Position numbers and translations under genes: made by a program. Below the pieces are notes generated by a model. That model was not told the origin of the DNA, ran no database searches, and saw nothing but the letters and a program-made list of their open reading frames with translations. Below are positions 1 through 6,564 of a DNA stretch of 6,909 nucleotides, in pieces. The first letter of the stretch is position 1. Each line of letters starts with the position of its first letter. Origin of the DNA: Candidatus Bathyarchaeota archaeon (GTDB taxonomy: Archaea; Thermoproteota; Bathyarchaeia; Bathyarchaeales; SOJC01); NCBI GenBank assembly GCA_030641425.1, contig DAOWHM010000081.1:1-6909 (forward strand), in the 5' to 3' direction.

Positions 1-1
1 A

Positions 2-361
2 TCTCTGAAGGGCTCCTACGATGACATCCCAATGAAGGATGACTACTTCGATCTACTATTAGCCATAGATTTTCCCGAACGAGAAGGTCTAAAAGCCATG
101 CTACAGGAATCTCATAGAGTGATCAAACAAAACGGAACACTGGCAATACTCACACCGACAGCTCTAATACACAAACACATGGACCCAATGACTATCGGAG
201 ACTTCGTGGAGAAATTCGAACACGAAACCACAGAAAACAACGAACGGATAGACTACAAACTCCTTCAAGGATTACTGAAAGACTACTACAAACAGATTAA
301 AGAAAGAAAAATCGTTCACATAAGTCTCTTCTTAGCCACAGAACCACGTCATGCACTGTAG
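2..361 (+). CDS. SAM-dependent class I methyltransferase, C-terminal part (5' end outside window)
   Basis: The reading frame is open from the left edge of the window, so this is the 3' portion of a longer gene. The ATG at 32 is probably internal, because the residues before it (SLKGSYDDIP) continue the domain. The visible protein reads like the second half of a Rossmann-fold methyltransferase: an acidic turn followed by DDYFDLLLAI (strand 4), then LQESHRVIKQNGTLAILTP, which matches the usual 'aL.E..RvLkpGG.l.i' helix and strand 5. The SAM-binding glycine-rich motif I (E/DxGxGxG) would lie upstream and is not visible. The C-terminal half (about residues 60-119) is charged and does not reveal a substrate. 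It lies 214 bases upstream of orc1 on the same strand and is probably a separate transcription unit. The substrate cannot be told from this fragment; the class I fold is a fairly firm call. Confidence 0.7.
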   Translation, partial: SLKGSYDDIPMKDDYFDLLLAIDFPEREGLKAMLQESHRVIKQNGTLAILTPTALIHKHMDPMTIGDFVEKFEHETTENNERIDYKLLQGLLKDYYKQIKERKIVHISLFLATEPRHAL

Positions 362-575
362 AGATCAGTAGATAACACACCCACTTCAAAATAGATGGAA
401 AAGCAAGGAATGTACAGCCAATTATGCTAGAAACATAAGCAACTACGCTTTTACCTGTAAATAAACAGCTTGACATTACACTTTTACTCTAGCCCTATAT
501 CAGCATACGTTAAAGCAGACAAAAACCATTAATAGCAACTTTTTCAATGAAACTTTCCCACGGAGTTGCATTCAT

Positions 576-1775
576 TTGTCCTATGGAAGCGTGTTTAGAG
601 ATGAAACCAAACTCGACATTAACTACACCCCACCAGAACTCCAGCATCGCAACATCCAATTCAAACTACTCAACGAATACTTCCGTCATGCCATAATGAC
701 GCCAGGAAAGATGACGCAACGGGTGATCATAACTGGCAAGATTGGAACCGGAAAAACTGTGCTAACTCAACACTTCGGACGGAGCATTACCCGCGAAGCA
801 CAGCAACGTCACATCAACCTCCACTACATTCATGTAAATTGCCGCCAAAACAAAGGCAGCTTCTTCCTAATACTACAGAAAATAGTAGCACACTTCCATC
901 CAGGATTCCCAAAACGAGGTTACTCTGCAGAAGAATTACTACAGACTCTGATGCAAATCCTCGACGACCAGAACACCTACCTTATCATAACCCTAGACGA
1001 ACTAGAATCCCTCATCCAAAATGAGGGCTCCGAACCCATGTACAAACTAAGCCGCATAGAAGAAACCCGCCTAAAGGAGTCCCGACGACTCTCACTCATA
1101 TGTATTCTTCGCGAACTAAGCTGGCTAAGCAAGCTAGATGCCAGCACAAGAAGCACACTTCAAAACAACATCATCCAACTAGACTCCTACACAAAAACAC
1201 AACTTCAAGACATCTTGAACGATCGAATAAAATCCGCCTTCAAACAAGGAACTGTTCCCTTTGAAACTGTTATACTCGCAGCTGAATTGGGCGAAGAGGA
1301 AGATGGGAATGCCCGTTACGCCATAGAACTTCTCTGGAGAGCGGGCAAGTATACAGATGCCGAAGGCGGCAAAGAAGTTGCTCCAGAACATGTCAGGAGA
1401 GCTGCAGGAAGCGTCTACTCAACCATGCGCAAAGATGAGATCTCAACTCTGGATTATCATAAAAAACTCTTTCTACTTGGTATTGCACGACGTTTTCAGC
1501 AGACCAGAAGTGCACACATCACTACCGGGGAAGCAGAAGAATCCTATAAGATTGTGTGTGAAGAATTCGATAAAAAGGCACGAGGACACACACAACTGTG
1601 GAAATATATGAAAGAGCTTACAACCCTCGGCGTCATCAAGGCAGAACCTTCCCCCAGCAATAGCGTTGGCAAGACAACATTGATCGGATTACCTAGAATT
1701 GCAGCTGTAGACTTGGAAAAAGAGCTAAACAACATGCTGAAATCCACAGGCGAGGATACGTCTGATGATAATTGA
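576..1775 (+). CDS. orc1/cdc6: Orc1/Cdc6-family replication initiator ATPase
   Basis: The archaeal initiator binds replication origins and helps load the MCM helicase. The 399-residue protein has the usual family length and order: an N-terminal VFRDETKLD.NYTPPEL segment (6-21), Walker A GKIGTGKT (54-61), Walker B IITLDE (D141, E142), sensor 2 GNAR (R247), and a C-terminal winged-helix domain (about 290-372) with the typical ITTGEAEESYKIVCEEF stretch. The sensor 1 asparagine of the usual 'ISND' motif appears to be arginine (R179 in ILREL). The start is inferred as TTG at 576, with GGAG at 562-565 about 10 bases upstream; no in-frame ATG or GTG lies upstream before the stop near 471. GTG at 591 is an alternative but would remove the first five residues. 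A weak TATA-like ctatat lies at 496-501. The 3' end overlaps the next gene by 11 bases. The family call is firm; whether it is the main initiator or a paralogue is open. Confidence 0.92.
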   Translation: MSYGSVFRDETKLDINYTPPELQHRNIQFKLLNEYFRHAIMTPGKMTQRVIITGKIGTGKTVLTQHFGRSITREAQQRHINLHYIHVNCRQNKGSFFLILQKIVAHFHPGFPKRGYSAEELLQTLMQILDDQNTYLIITLDELESLIQNEGSEPMYKLSRIEETRLKESRRLSLICILRELSWLSKLDASTRSTLQNNIIQLDSYTKTQLQDILNDRIKSAFKQGTVPFETVILAAELGEEEDGNARYAIELLWRAGKYTDAEGGKEVAPEHVRRAAGSVYSTMRKDEISTLDYHKKLFLLGIARRFQQTRSAHITTGEAEESYKIVCEEFDKKARGHTQLWKYMKELTTLGVIKAEPSPSNSVGKTTLIGLPRIAAVDLEKELNNMLKSTGEDTSDDN

Positions 1776-2052
1776 AGAAGTCTTCTCCTCCAGAGGAAGG
1801 GTAAGAATTCTACGTATTCTCTCCGAAATCGGTGAACTAAACATCTCGGAATTGGCAAGACGAGCTGGACTTAACTATGCTACAGCCAAAGTGCACCTGC
1901 AGATTTTAAAGGATGCAGGTTTAATAACGCACAAGTCATTTGGTCGCATCCGCATCTTTAGGTTCAACGAAGATAATAGAAAGGCAATCATGATCAGAAA
2001 ACTAATGGAGGTATGGGAGCAGGAGAACTCCGGCGACTCCAAGGAGGTATAG
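1765..2052 (+). CDS. Small winged-helix (ArsR-like) DNA-binding protein
   Basis: This 95-residue protein is essentially one winged helix-turn-helix domain. It opens with helix 1 (SSRGRVRILRILSE, 8-21), followed by the helix-turn-helix NISELARRAGLNYATAKVHL (26-45) and LQILKDAGLI (45-54). A wing rich in basic residues follows (THKSFGRIRIFRF, 55-67), then a C-terminal helix (71-87) that could mediate dimerisation. No metal-binding cysteines, ligand domain or membrane segment is present. The ATG at 1765 has GAGG at 1752-1755 and lies within the last codons of orc1 (11-base overlap), while moaC begins 3 bases after its stop. Translation is therefore probably coupled to orc1. It may regulate its own operon, but that is inference; the target is unknown. 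The fold assignment is strong and the function is not. Confidence 0.82.
   Translation: MIIEEVFSSRGRVRILRILSEIGELNISELARRAGLNYATAKVHLQILKDAGLITHKSFGRIRIFRFNEDNRKAIMIRKLMEVWEQENSGDSKEV
2043..2048 (+). promoter_or_regulatory. Shine-Dalgarno site for moaC
   Basis: GGAGGT within AAGGAGGT sits in the last codons of the winged-helix gene, 7 bases before the GTG at 2056. That spacing supports GTG 2056 as the moaC start over the in-frame ATG at 2062, which would be 13 bases away. Confidence 0.7.
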
Positions 2053-2055
2053 AAT

Positions 2056-2496
2056 GTGAGTATGGTAGACATAGGCAAGAAACCAACAATATACCGAGAA
2101 GCAACAGCTGAAGGCATAATTAAGTTGAAATCTGAAACTCTGAAATTTATCAGAGAAGGAAAAGTTGAGAAAGGGGACGTATTTGAATCAGCAAAGGTTG
2201 CAGGAATACTGGCTGCCAAGAAGACTAGTGAGTTGATTCCCCTATGCCATCCTCTCCCATTGTCAAATGTGAACGTTAATGTGGAAGCGAATCACAAATC
2301 CGTTGTCGCCGTTAAAGCAACAGTGAAAGCTCATGCAAAGACAGGCGTTGAGATGGAAGCATTAGTAGCAGTTTCCACAGCACTCCTAACAGTTTGGGAT
2401 ATGACAAAGCAATACGAGAAAGATAAGGACGGTCAGTATCCTACGACCGCTATAAACAACATTAGAGTTCTACATAAGGTGAAAAGGAGTGAGTGA
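2056..2496 (+). CDS. moaC: Cyclic pyranopterin monophosphate synthase MoaC
   Basis: MoaC converts the MoaA product, 3',8-cyclo-7,8-dihydro-GTP, to cyclic pyranopterin monophosphate, the second step of molybdenum/tungsten cofactor synthesis in the cytoplasm. The 146-residue protein shows all landmark motifs: MVDIG (3-7), KGDVFESAKVAGILAAKKTSE (39-59), LIPLCHPLPL with H65 (60-69), TGVEMEAL (96-103) and VWDMTK with D115 and K118, which correspond to the catalytic Asp/Lys pair of the E. coli enzyme (YDMCK). The C-terminus ends in QYPTTAINNIRVLHKVK and lacks the bacterial GGKSG tail, as I recall for archaeal MoaC. The start is GTG 2056, set by the strong Shine-Dalgarno site. It overlaps moaB by 8 bases, which suggests translational coupling. 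Confidence 0.95.
   Translation: MSMVDIGKKPTIYREATAEGIIKLKSETLKFIREGKVEKGDVFESAKVAGILAAKKTSELIPLCHPLPLSNVNVNVEANHKSVVAVKATVKAHAKTGVEMEALVAVSTALLTVWDMTKQYEKDKDGQYPTTAINNIRVLHKVKRSE
2475..2480 (+). promoter_or_regulatory. Shine-Dalgarno site for moaB
   Basis: AAGGTG ends 8 bases before the GTG at 2489. A second purine stretch, AAGGAG at 2484-2489, runs into the GTG itself and is too close to serve it. An in-frame stop at 2480-2482 rules out an upstream start, so GTG 2489 is the most likely moaB start. Confidence 0.5.
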
Positions 2497-3025
2497 GTCC
2501 TCACTGAAGCATAAGGCCAAAGCCCCAACAGAACTGAATTTCGCTCTCATCATGTGTAGCACATCCCGCTTCGCAGATCTCAAAGCTGGTAAGACAGTGA
2601 AGGATCCTTCAAGCGACCTTGTAGTTGAGGCGCTAAAAAGGTCGGGCAAGAGACTTGTGTCTCGTGTCCTAATTGCTGACGAAAAAAAGATGATAAGTGA
2701 AGCTGTCAGAGATGCTCTAAAGAACAGAGATGTGAATACTATTATTGTCTGTGGCGGGACGGGAATAGCGCCTAAAGATGTAACCATAGAAGCAATTGGA
2801 CCCATTTTGGAGAAAACGCTACCCGGCTTCGGAGAACTGTTCCGCCGACTCAGCTACGACAGCATAGGTTCTCCTGCTATTATGAGTCGTGCGATCGCAG
2901 GCGTGGTTGAAGGAAAGGCAATATTTTGCATTCCAGGGAGCTCAGACGCTGTAAAACTCTGTCTCGACAAACTTATATTGCCGGAGACTGGTCACATCTT
3001 GAAACACGCTCGGGAGAACTCATGA
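2489..3025 (+). CDS. moaB: Molybdopterin adenylyltransferase-type protein MoaB (MoaB/MogA family)
   Basis: Members of this family adenylylate molybdopterin, priming it for metal insertion by MoeA. The 178 residues match the MoaB fold: strand 1 FALIMCSTSR (18-27), DLVVEAL (43-49), the central IIVCGGTGIAPKDVT (85-99) with the nucleotide-binding GGTG and conserved D97, PGFGELFRRLSYDSIG (112-127), MSRAIAGV (132-139) and IPGSSDAV (148-155), ending KLILPETGHIL. About 15 charged residues precede the core, a short extension often seen in MoaB proteins. The GTG start lies within the end of moaC (8-base overlap), and the stop TGA overlaps the moaA ATG as ATGA. Whether the partner metal is molybdenum or tungsten cannot be read from the sequence. 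Confidence 0.92.
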   Translation: MSESSLKHKAKAPTELNFALIMCSTSRFADLKAGKTVKDPSSDLVVEALKRSGKRLVSRVLIADEKKMISEAVRDALKNRDVNTIIVCGGTGIAPKDVTIEAIGPILEKTLPGFGELFRRLSYDSIGSPAIMSRAIAGVVEGKAIFCIPGSSDAVKLCLDKLILPETGHILKHARENS

Positions 3026-3966
3026 TCAAGGATAACTTCGGACGTCCAGTTCTAAACCTACGGATCTCAGTCACTCAACGCTGTAGTATGCGTTGTCCTT
3101 ACTGCCATCGTGAAGGGCAAGAGACGAAAGCTGAAGATTCAGCTATTGAAATGGATACCACAGAGATTATTCGAATAGCCAAAGTCGCAATTGAACTAGA
3201 TATTAGAAAGATTAAGATTACAGGTGGCGAACCACTGCAGAGAGACGACATATTAGATATTGTTGAAGGTATCGCAAAACTACAAGGTCTTCAAGATTTA
3301 TCAATGACTACAAATGGGACCTTTCTTGCATCTATGGCGAAGGATTTGAAGATCCGAGGTTTGATGCGAGTCAATGTCAGCCTGCCAACTCTAAAAGAAG
3401 ATGTGTACCGAGGGCTTATGGGCGGTAGCCTAACAGATGTATTGGAAGGAATCCATGCTTCTGTTAATGCAGGTTTGTACCCTGTCAAAATTAACATGGT
3501 TGTTCTTGCGGATGTAAACGAGAACGAGGTTTATGACATGATTAAATTCGCTAGAGAAAGCAATGCCTTGTTACAGTTGATTGAATTGGAACCCATAAAC
3601 CTCAGCCAAACCTACTATCGACAACATCATTATCCACTAGATAAGATAGAAGCTGAACTGACTTCACATGCCTTACGCATAGAAGTTAGGCCAAATATGC
3701 AAAACAGGCGCATATATCACCTAACTGATGGTAGAGTAGAGGTTATCCACCCTACTGAAAATACTGAATTTTGCGCCCACTGCACAAGACTAAGAGTGAC
3801 AAGCGATGGAAAACTGAAGCCATGTCTGATGGCGAATGATAACCTAATAGATGTACTTACTCTTCTAAGGAAGGGAGGAACTGATGAAGAACTCAGAAAA
3901 CTATTCACCGTCACTTGTCGAAGAAGAGAGCCTTATTACAAGAAGGGAGCAATTCAAGTTACTTAG
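3022..3966 (+). CDS. moaA: GTP 3',8-cyclase MoaA (radical SAM)
   Basis: MoaA is a radical-SAM enzyme with two [4Fe-4S] clusters that rearranges GTP to 3',8-cyclo-7,8-dihydro-GTP, the substrate of MoaC. Numbered from ATG 3022 (314 residues), the SAM cluster motif is CSMRCPYC (C21, C25, C28), followed by ITGGEPL (66-72). The C-terminal substrate-binding cluster is C251-x2-C254-x13-C268 in FCAHCTRLRVTSDGKLKPC. The reading frame can be extended upstream to a GTG at 2926, but that would lie inside moaB. ATG 3022 is preferred because it has GGGAG at 3012-3016, a 4-base ATGA overlap with moaB, and an N-terminus starting just before DNFGRPVLNLRISVT, as family members do. The bacterial C-terminal Gly-Gly is not present; the protein ends KKGAIQVT. 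The last 8 bases overlap the convergent rfcL gene. Confidence 0.95.
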   Translation: MIKDNFGRPVLNLRISVTQRCSMRCPYCHREGQETKAEDSAIEMDTTEIIRIAKVAIELDIRKIKITGGEPLQRDDILDIVEGIAKLQGLQDLSMTTNGTFLASMAKDLKIRGLMRVNVSLPTLKEDVYRGLMGGSLTDVLEGIHASVNAGLYPVKINMVVLADVNENEVYDMIKFARESNALLQLIELEPINLSQTYYRQHHYPLDKIEAELTSHALRIEVRPNMQNRRIYHLTDGRVEVIHPTENTEFCAHCTRLRVTSDGKLKPCLMANDNLIDVLTLLRKGGTDEELRKLFTVTCRRREPYYKKGAIQVT

Positions 3967-5227
3967 TGATGAGTTTTAGTATGGCTTTGGTTCGTCTTTT
4001 GCCACCAGCAATGTATTCGACTTCTTCTTCACCAAAGCTGAACCACTCAGTGAGACCTGCCGCCATTTGAGAATCGTTCTCAAAGATCACTTTGACATAT
4101 GGCAAAACATCTTTCTGCGCAGTTGCCACTGAAACGTGCATTCGACGTTTAATCTTCTGACCTATCCCTCTCTTCTTTGCTCTCTCTGCCCGACTAGTTG
4201 ATAAAGACCTAATTTTCTGAGGAAACCTGAAGGGTATCCATCCAGATGGCTTCGACTTTTCTCTCGTCATCGCCACGCCTGCAGTCATATGATCAAACAT
4301 GTAGCGCAGAAGTTTCCAATTTCTCGTCCGCCTAATTCTTCCACTATATAGATTAGCTATAGCCAGGGCTTCCATTGCATCTACTAACTCGCTGGGCACA
4401 TTGAAGTGATATGGAGCGTTCTCATAAATCCATTCGAAGAGCATATCCAAATTGACATCAGCATTATTAGCAGCCTGTTTAGCTTCACGGCAGGTTTTTC
4501 CATATAGAACCTGACGTAGTACAGTGAAGATCACATCTTTACGGTCTCTATAAGCTAACCAGGAGACGTCATCATATGTTAACTTCATCTTCCCTTGTGC
4601 CAAAGCCTGCAAATCGTTGACTGCTGATCGTACATCCCCCTCACTACGTTGCACAATAAATTTCAAGGACTCTTCATCTGCATCAACACTTTCTCTGGCT
4701 ACAATCCTCTTCAGATGACTAAGCAATTCGCTAGTTCTTGGCTTCTTGAATTCAATAACTAAATATCTTTTCTTATCCCTGAAGGAGACAAACTTCTTAT
4801 TCCAGAAATCATTTGCGATTAAAACTATTGGGCAACGAGTGTTCTTTATTATTTTTGTTATGGTTGGGATAGCTCCCCTGTCTACTGTGCCATGTATACC
4901 ATCCATCTCGTCAAGGAGTATTACTCTTTTTCTTCCTGAGAATCCACCATACTGAGAAGCTGAGCCTGCAAATCGACGTATCTTCTCTTCAGTCCTGTAA
5001 TCACTTGCATTCTTCTCAACAAGCTCCATTCCGAGATCATTCGCCAACACTTCGATAGCTGATGTTTTGCCAACACCAGGAGGACCATGGAGGAACACTG
5101 CTCTTTGCTGTGGGATTCCTCCTTCCCAAGATCTTAGCCATCTTTCAAGAGTTTTAATCGCCTCTTGATTTCCAATAATCTCAGCTAAGGATTTTGGCTT
5201 ATGCTTCACTGTCCAGGCAAAATGCAC
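3959..5227 (-). CDS. rfcL: Replication factor C large subunit (clamp loader)
   Basis: RfcL joins RfcS subunits to form the loader that opens PCNA and places it on primed DNA. The 422-residue protein begins MHFAWTVKHKPKSLAEIIGN, a variant of the family's 'PW.eKyrPksl.eivG'. It then shows Walker A GPPGVGKT (48-55), KNASDYRT (72-79), Walker B VILLDEMDG (D106, E107), sensor 1 VLIAND (N139) and sensor 2 GDVRSAVNDLQ (R200). The C-terminal collar region follows, then a basic linker (about 340-363, rich in R and K) and a last domain. No canonical PCNA-interacting QxxLxxFF box is visible at the C-terminus, which ends AILKLITK. The start is GTG at 5225-5227, with AAGGTGG about 11 bases upstream overlapping the end of rfcS. 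Only 6 bases separate it from rfcS, so the two are surely co-transcribed. The 3' end overlaps moaA. Confidence 0.94.
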   Translation of the reverse strand: MHFAWTVKHKPKSLAEIIGNQEAIKTLERWLRSWEGGIPQQRAVFLHGPPGVGKTSAIEVLANDLGMELVEKNASDYRTEEKIRRFAGSASQYGGFSGRKRVILLDEMDGIHGTVDRGAIPTITKIIKNTRCPIVLIANDFWNKKFVSFRDKKRYLVIEFKKPRTSELLSHLKRIVARESVDADEESLKFIVQRSEGDVRSAVNDLQALAQGKMKLTYDDVSWLAYRDRKDVIFTVLRQVLYGKTCREAKQAANNADVNLDMLFEWIYENAPYHFNVPSELVDAMEALAIANLYSGRIRRTRNWKLLRYMFDHMTAGVAMTREKSKPSGWIPFRFPQKIRSLSTSRAERAKKRGIGQKIKRRMHVSVATAQKDVLPYVKVIFENDSQMAAGLTEWFSFGEEEVEYIAGGKRRTKAILKLITK

Positions 5228-5233
5228 TATTGG

Positions 5234-6202
5234 CTAGCCACCTTTTAGCTGGTAGCCCGCTTCAACAAGATTTGCCAACAGGGCGCTCAGCTGGACTTCT
5301 TCATCTGCTCCTTCACCTAACCGGAAGTCTACTTCACCAACAACAATTGCTAGCTTAGTCTTCATGTTTTCAGGTATGTCAATTCGGAAGAGTTCGGTGT
5401 GGATCTGCTTTATTATGTCGCTTCCCGCGACACCGTATTTTATGATCATTTCCCGAAGTTTCTTTCTTGCTTCAACGAAGTTGCCTTCCATAGCTGTTTT
5501 AATCAGCGAATGTACATCTGCAGGATTAGCTCTTCCAACTACTGAGTACACAATCTCTGAATCCACCGGTTTTCCGAGAGATGCAGCTGCTTGCAGCGAG
5601 TTTATAGCTTTACGCAGGTCACCTTCACAAACATCGAAGATCGCGTTTAACCCATCCTCCTGAAGAGTGATATTCTCGCCACTGGCCACTCTCTTAAGAT
5701 ACAGATCCTGTTCCTGCCTTGGCAAGTAGCTGAAACGGAAGGGTGCGCATCTGCTTTGGATGGGTTCAATTATTTTTCCGCTGTAATTAGCGATTAGAAT
5801 GAACCTGCAAGTCCTAGTATATCTCTCCATAGTTCGTCTCAAAGCTTGCTGAGCATCTCGAGTCATGTTATCGGCCTCATCTAAGATCAGAATCTTGAAC
5901 GGGATTTCACCGAGAGTACGGACTCGAGCAAAGGTCTTCACTGTTTCACGAACAACATTTATGCCCCGCTCATCGCTAGCATTCAGCTCCATCAAATGCT
6001 CCCTAAAGACATCACCGTACAGGTCTCTAGCTAGGCACAATGCCGCTGTTGTTTTCCCGGTTCCTGGGGGGCCCGCGAAGATGCAATGAGGTATGTTGCG
6101 AGACTTCGCGAAGCTTGCAAGACGTTCCACGATCTGTTTCTGATCAACCATTTGAGCTAAGGACTTGGGACGATACTTCTCAGCCCACATTTCAAAACTC
6201 AT
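5234..6202 (-). CDS. rfcS: Replication factor C small subunit (clamp loader)
   Basis: RfcS is the repeated ATPase subunit of the archaeal clamp loader. Numbered from the ATG at 6200-6202 (322 residues), it has MWAEKYRPKSL (5-15), Walker A GPPGTGKT (44-51), ELNASDERG (72-80), Walker B LILDEAD (D108, E109), sensor 1 LIANYSGKI (N139), the SRC arginine-finger motif (150-152) that acts on the neighbouring subunit's ATP, and sensor 2 GDLRKAINSLQ (R197). The collar domain runs to the C-terminal YQLKGG. No intein interrupts the Walker A or Walker B regions, where archaeal rfcS genes sometimes carry one. The frame could be extended six codons to GTG 6220, but those codons contain the AAAGGAG Shine-Dalgarno site, so the ATG at 6202 is chosen. 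A TATA-like box about 40 bases upstream suggests its own promoter. Length and motifs are normal. Confidence 0.96.
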   Translation of the reverse strand: MSFEMWAEKYRPKSLAQMVDQKQIVERLASFAKSRNIPHCIFAGPPGTGKTTAALCLARDLYGDVFREHLMELNASDERGINVVRETVKTFARVRTLGEIPFKILILDEADNMTRDAQQALRRTMERYTRTCRFILIANYSGKIIEPIQSRCAPFRFSYLPRQEQDLYLKRVASGENITLQEDGLNAIFDVCEGDLRKAINSLQAAASLGKPVDSEIVYSVVGRANPADVHSLIKTAMEGNFVEARKKLREMIIKYGVAGSDIIKQIHTELFRIDIPENMKTKLAIVVGEVDFRLGEGADEEVQLSALLANLVEAGYQLKGG

Positions 6203-6210
6203 CTGTAGGA

Positions 6211-6217
6211 CTCCTTT
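6211..6217 (-). promoter_or_regulatory. Shine-Dalgarno site deciding the rfcS start
   Basis: On the minus strand AAAGGAG lies 8 bases before the ATG at 6202. It falls inside the six-codon N-terminal extension that would result from using GTG 6220, which argues for the ATG. Confidence 0.75.
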
Positions 6218-6240
6218 CACCGTTATAGGATTGCTTGGGC

Positions 6241-6249
6241 AATAAATAG
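6241..6249 (-). promoter_or_regulatory. Possible TATA box of the rfcS-rfcL operon
   Basis: The minus strand reads CTATTTATT here, an A/T-rich box about 40 bases upstream of the rfcS ATG. With the usual archaeal spacing of about 25 bases from box centre to transcription start, transcription would begin near 6220. That leaves a leader of about 18 bases carrying the Shine-Dalgarno site. The motif is short and the call rests on position. Confidence 0.4.
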
Positions 6250-6422
6250 CTAATGTTTGACGATGAACGCAACTCTAGATGGATGTACCGAATTGTGTGT
6301 TTGATGAGATGCAATTGGCTGCTGATTCTGTTGGCTACTCATCTCAAGTTGGACGCTTTATTTGTTGATTATGCTTTAGCGCGCGTTTTTATGTAGGTGA
6401 CATTAAATGATGGACTTTTGTG

Positions 6423-6430
6423 AAAAAAAA
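6423..6430 (-). terminator. Possible T-tract terminator after the AbrB-like gene
   Basis: The minus strand carries eight consecutive T residues, about 145 bases past the stop of the AbrB-like gene and before the rfcS promoter. Archaeal RNA polymerase often terminates at such oligo-T tracts without a hairpin, and none is seen just upstream here. The distance from the stop codon makes the link uncertain. Confidence 0.35.
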
Positions 6431-6496
6431 TGTTGTAAATAAACTGGAAAAGTTCGGATTTTAGTGAAATAGGAGATTTTTCAATATTCAACCATG

Positions 6497-6508
6497 GCGC
6501 GCGCGCAT
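6497..6508. repeat. Alternating purine-pyrimidine GC run
   Basis: Twelve bases alternate G/C and end in AT (gcgcgcgcgcat) inside an otherwise A/T-rich intergenic stretch. A shorter relative, gcgcgcg at 6379-6385 followed by TTTTT, lies about 110 bases away. Function unknown. Confidence 0.5.
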
Positions 6509-6524
6509 CCAACCTCTGTTTCTA

Positions 6525-6546
6525 CATATGCCTATGGCAGCATATG
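6525..6546. repeat. Small hairpin: CATATGC stem, 8-base loop
   Basis: The arms catatgc (6525-6531) and gcatatg (6540-6546) are perfectly complementary, with loop ctatggca. It lies about 30-50 bases downstream of the AbrB-like stop codon on the minus strand. It has no following T-tract, so it is not a typical intrinsic terminator. Confidence 0.4.
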
Positions 6547-6564
6547 ATCCTGCATGCATTCTCC

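Noticed and set aside
553..565. Origin-recognition-box-like string before orc1 (minus strand CTCCGTGGGAAAG)
   Set aside because: It shares about 9 of 13 bases with a remembered Sulfolobus ORB half, but it is a single copy over the ribosome-binding region. No repeated copies or A/T-rich unwinding element are visible, so an origin is not supported.
1544..1858. Minus-strand open frame of about 100 codons opposite orc1 and the winged-helix gene
   Set aside because: No recognisable domain and no Shine-Dalgarno motif identified; it is the antisense shadow of well-supported genes. The same applies to other antisense frames over moaC, moaB, moaA and the rfc genes.
2926..3021. N-terminal extension of MoaA to a GTG at 2926
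   Set aside because: It would lie wholly inside moaB and adds 32 residues unlike the family. ATG 3022 has a Shine-Dalgarno motif and gives the normal N-terminus.
6300..6420. C/D-box small RNA candidate in the rfcS spacer (TTGATGA, CTGA-like strings)
   Set aside because: Box C deviates from RTGATGA, no proper second box D follows and no terminal stem is seen.
6525..6546. Intrinsic terminator at the CATATGC hairpin
   Set aside because: The stem is only 7 base pairs, A/T-rich, and no T-tract follows on the minus strand; the T8 tract lies nearly 100 bases further on.
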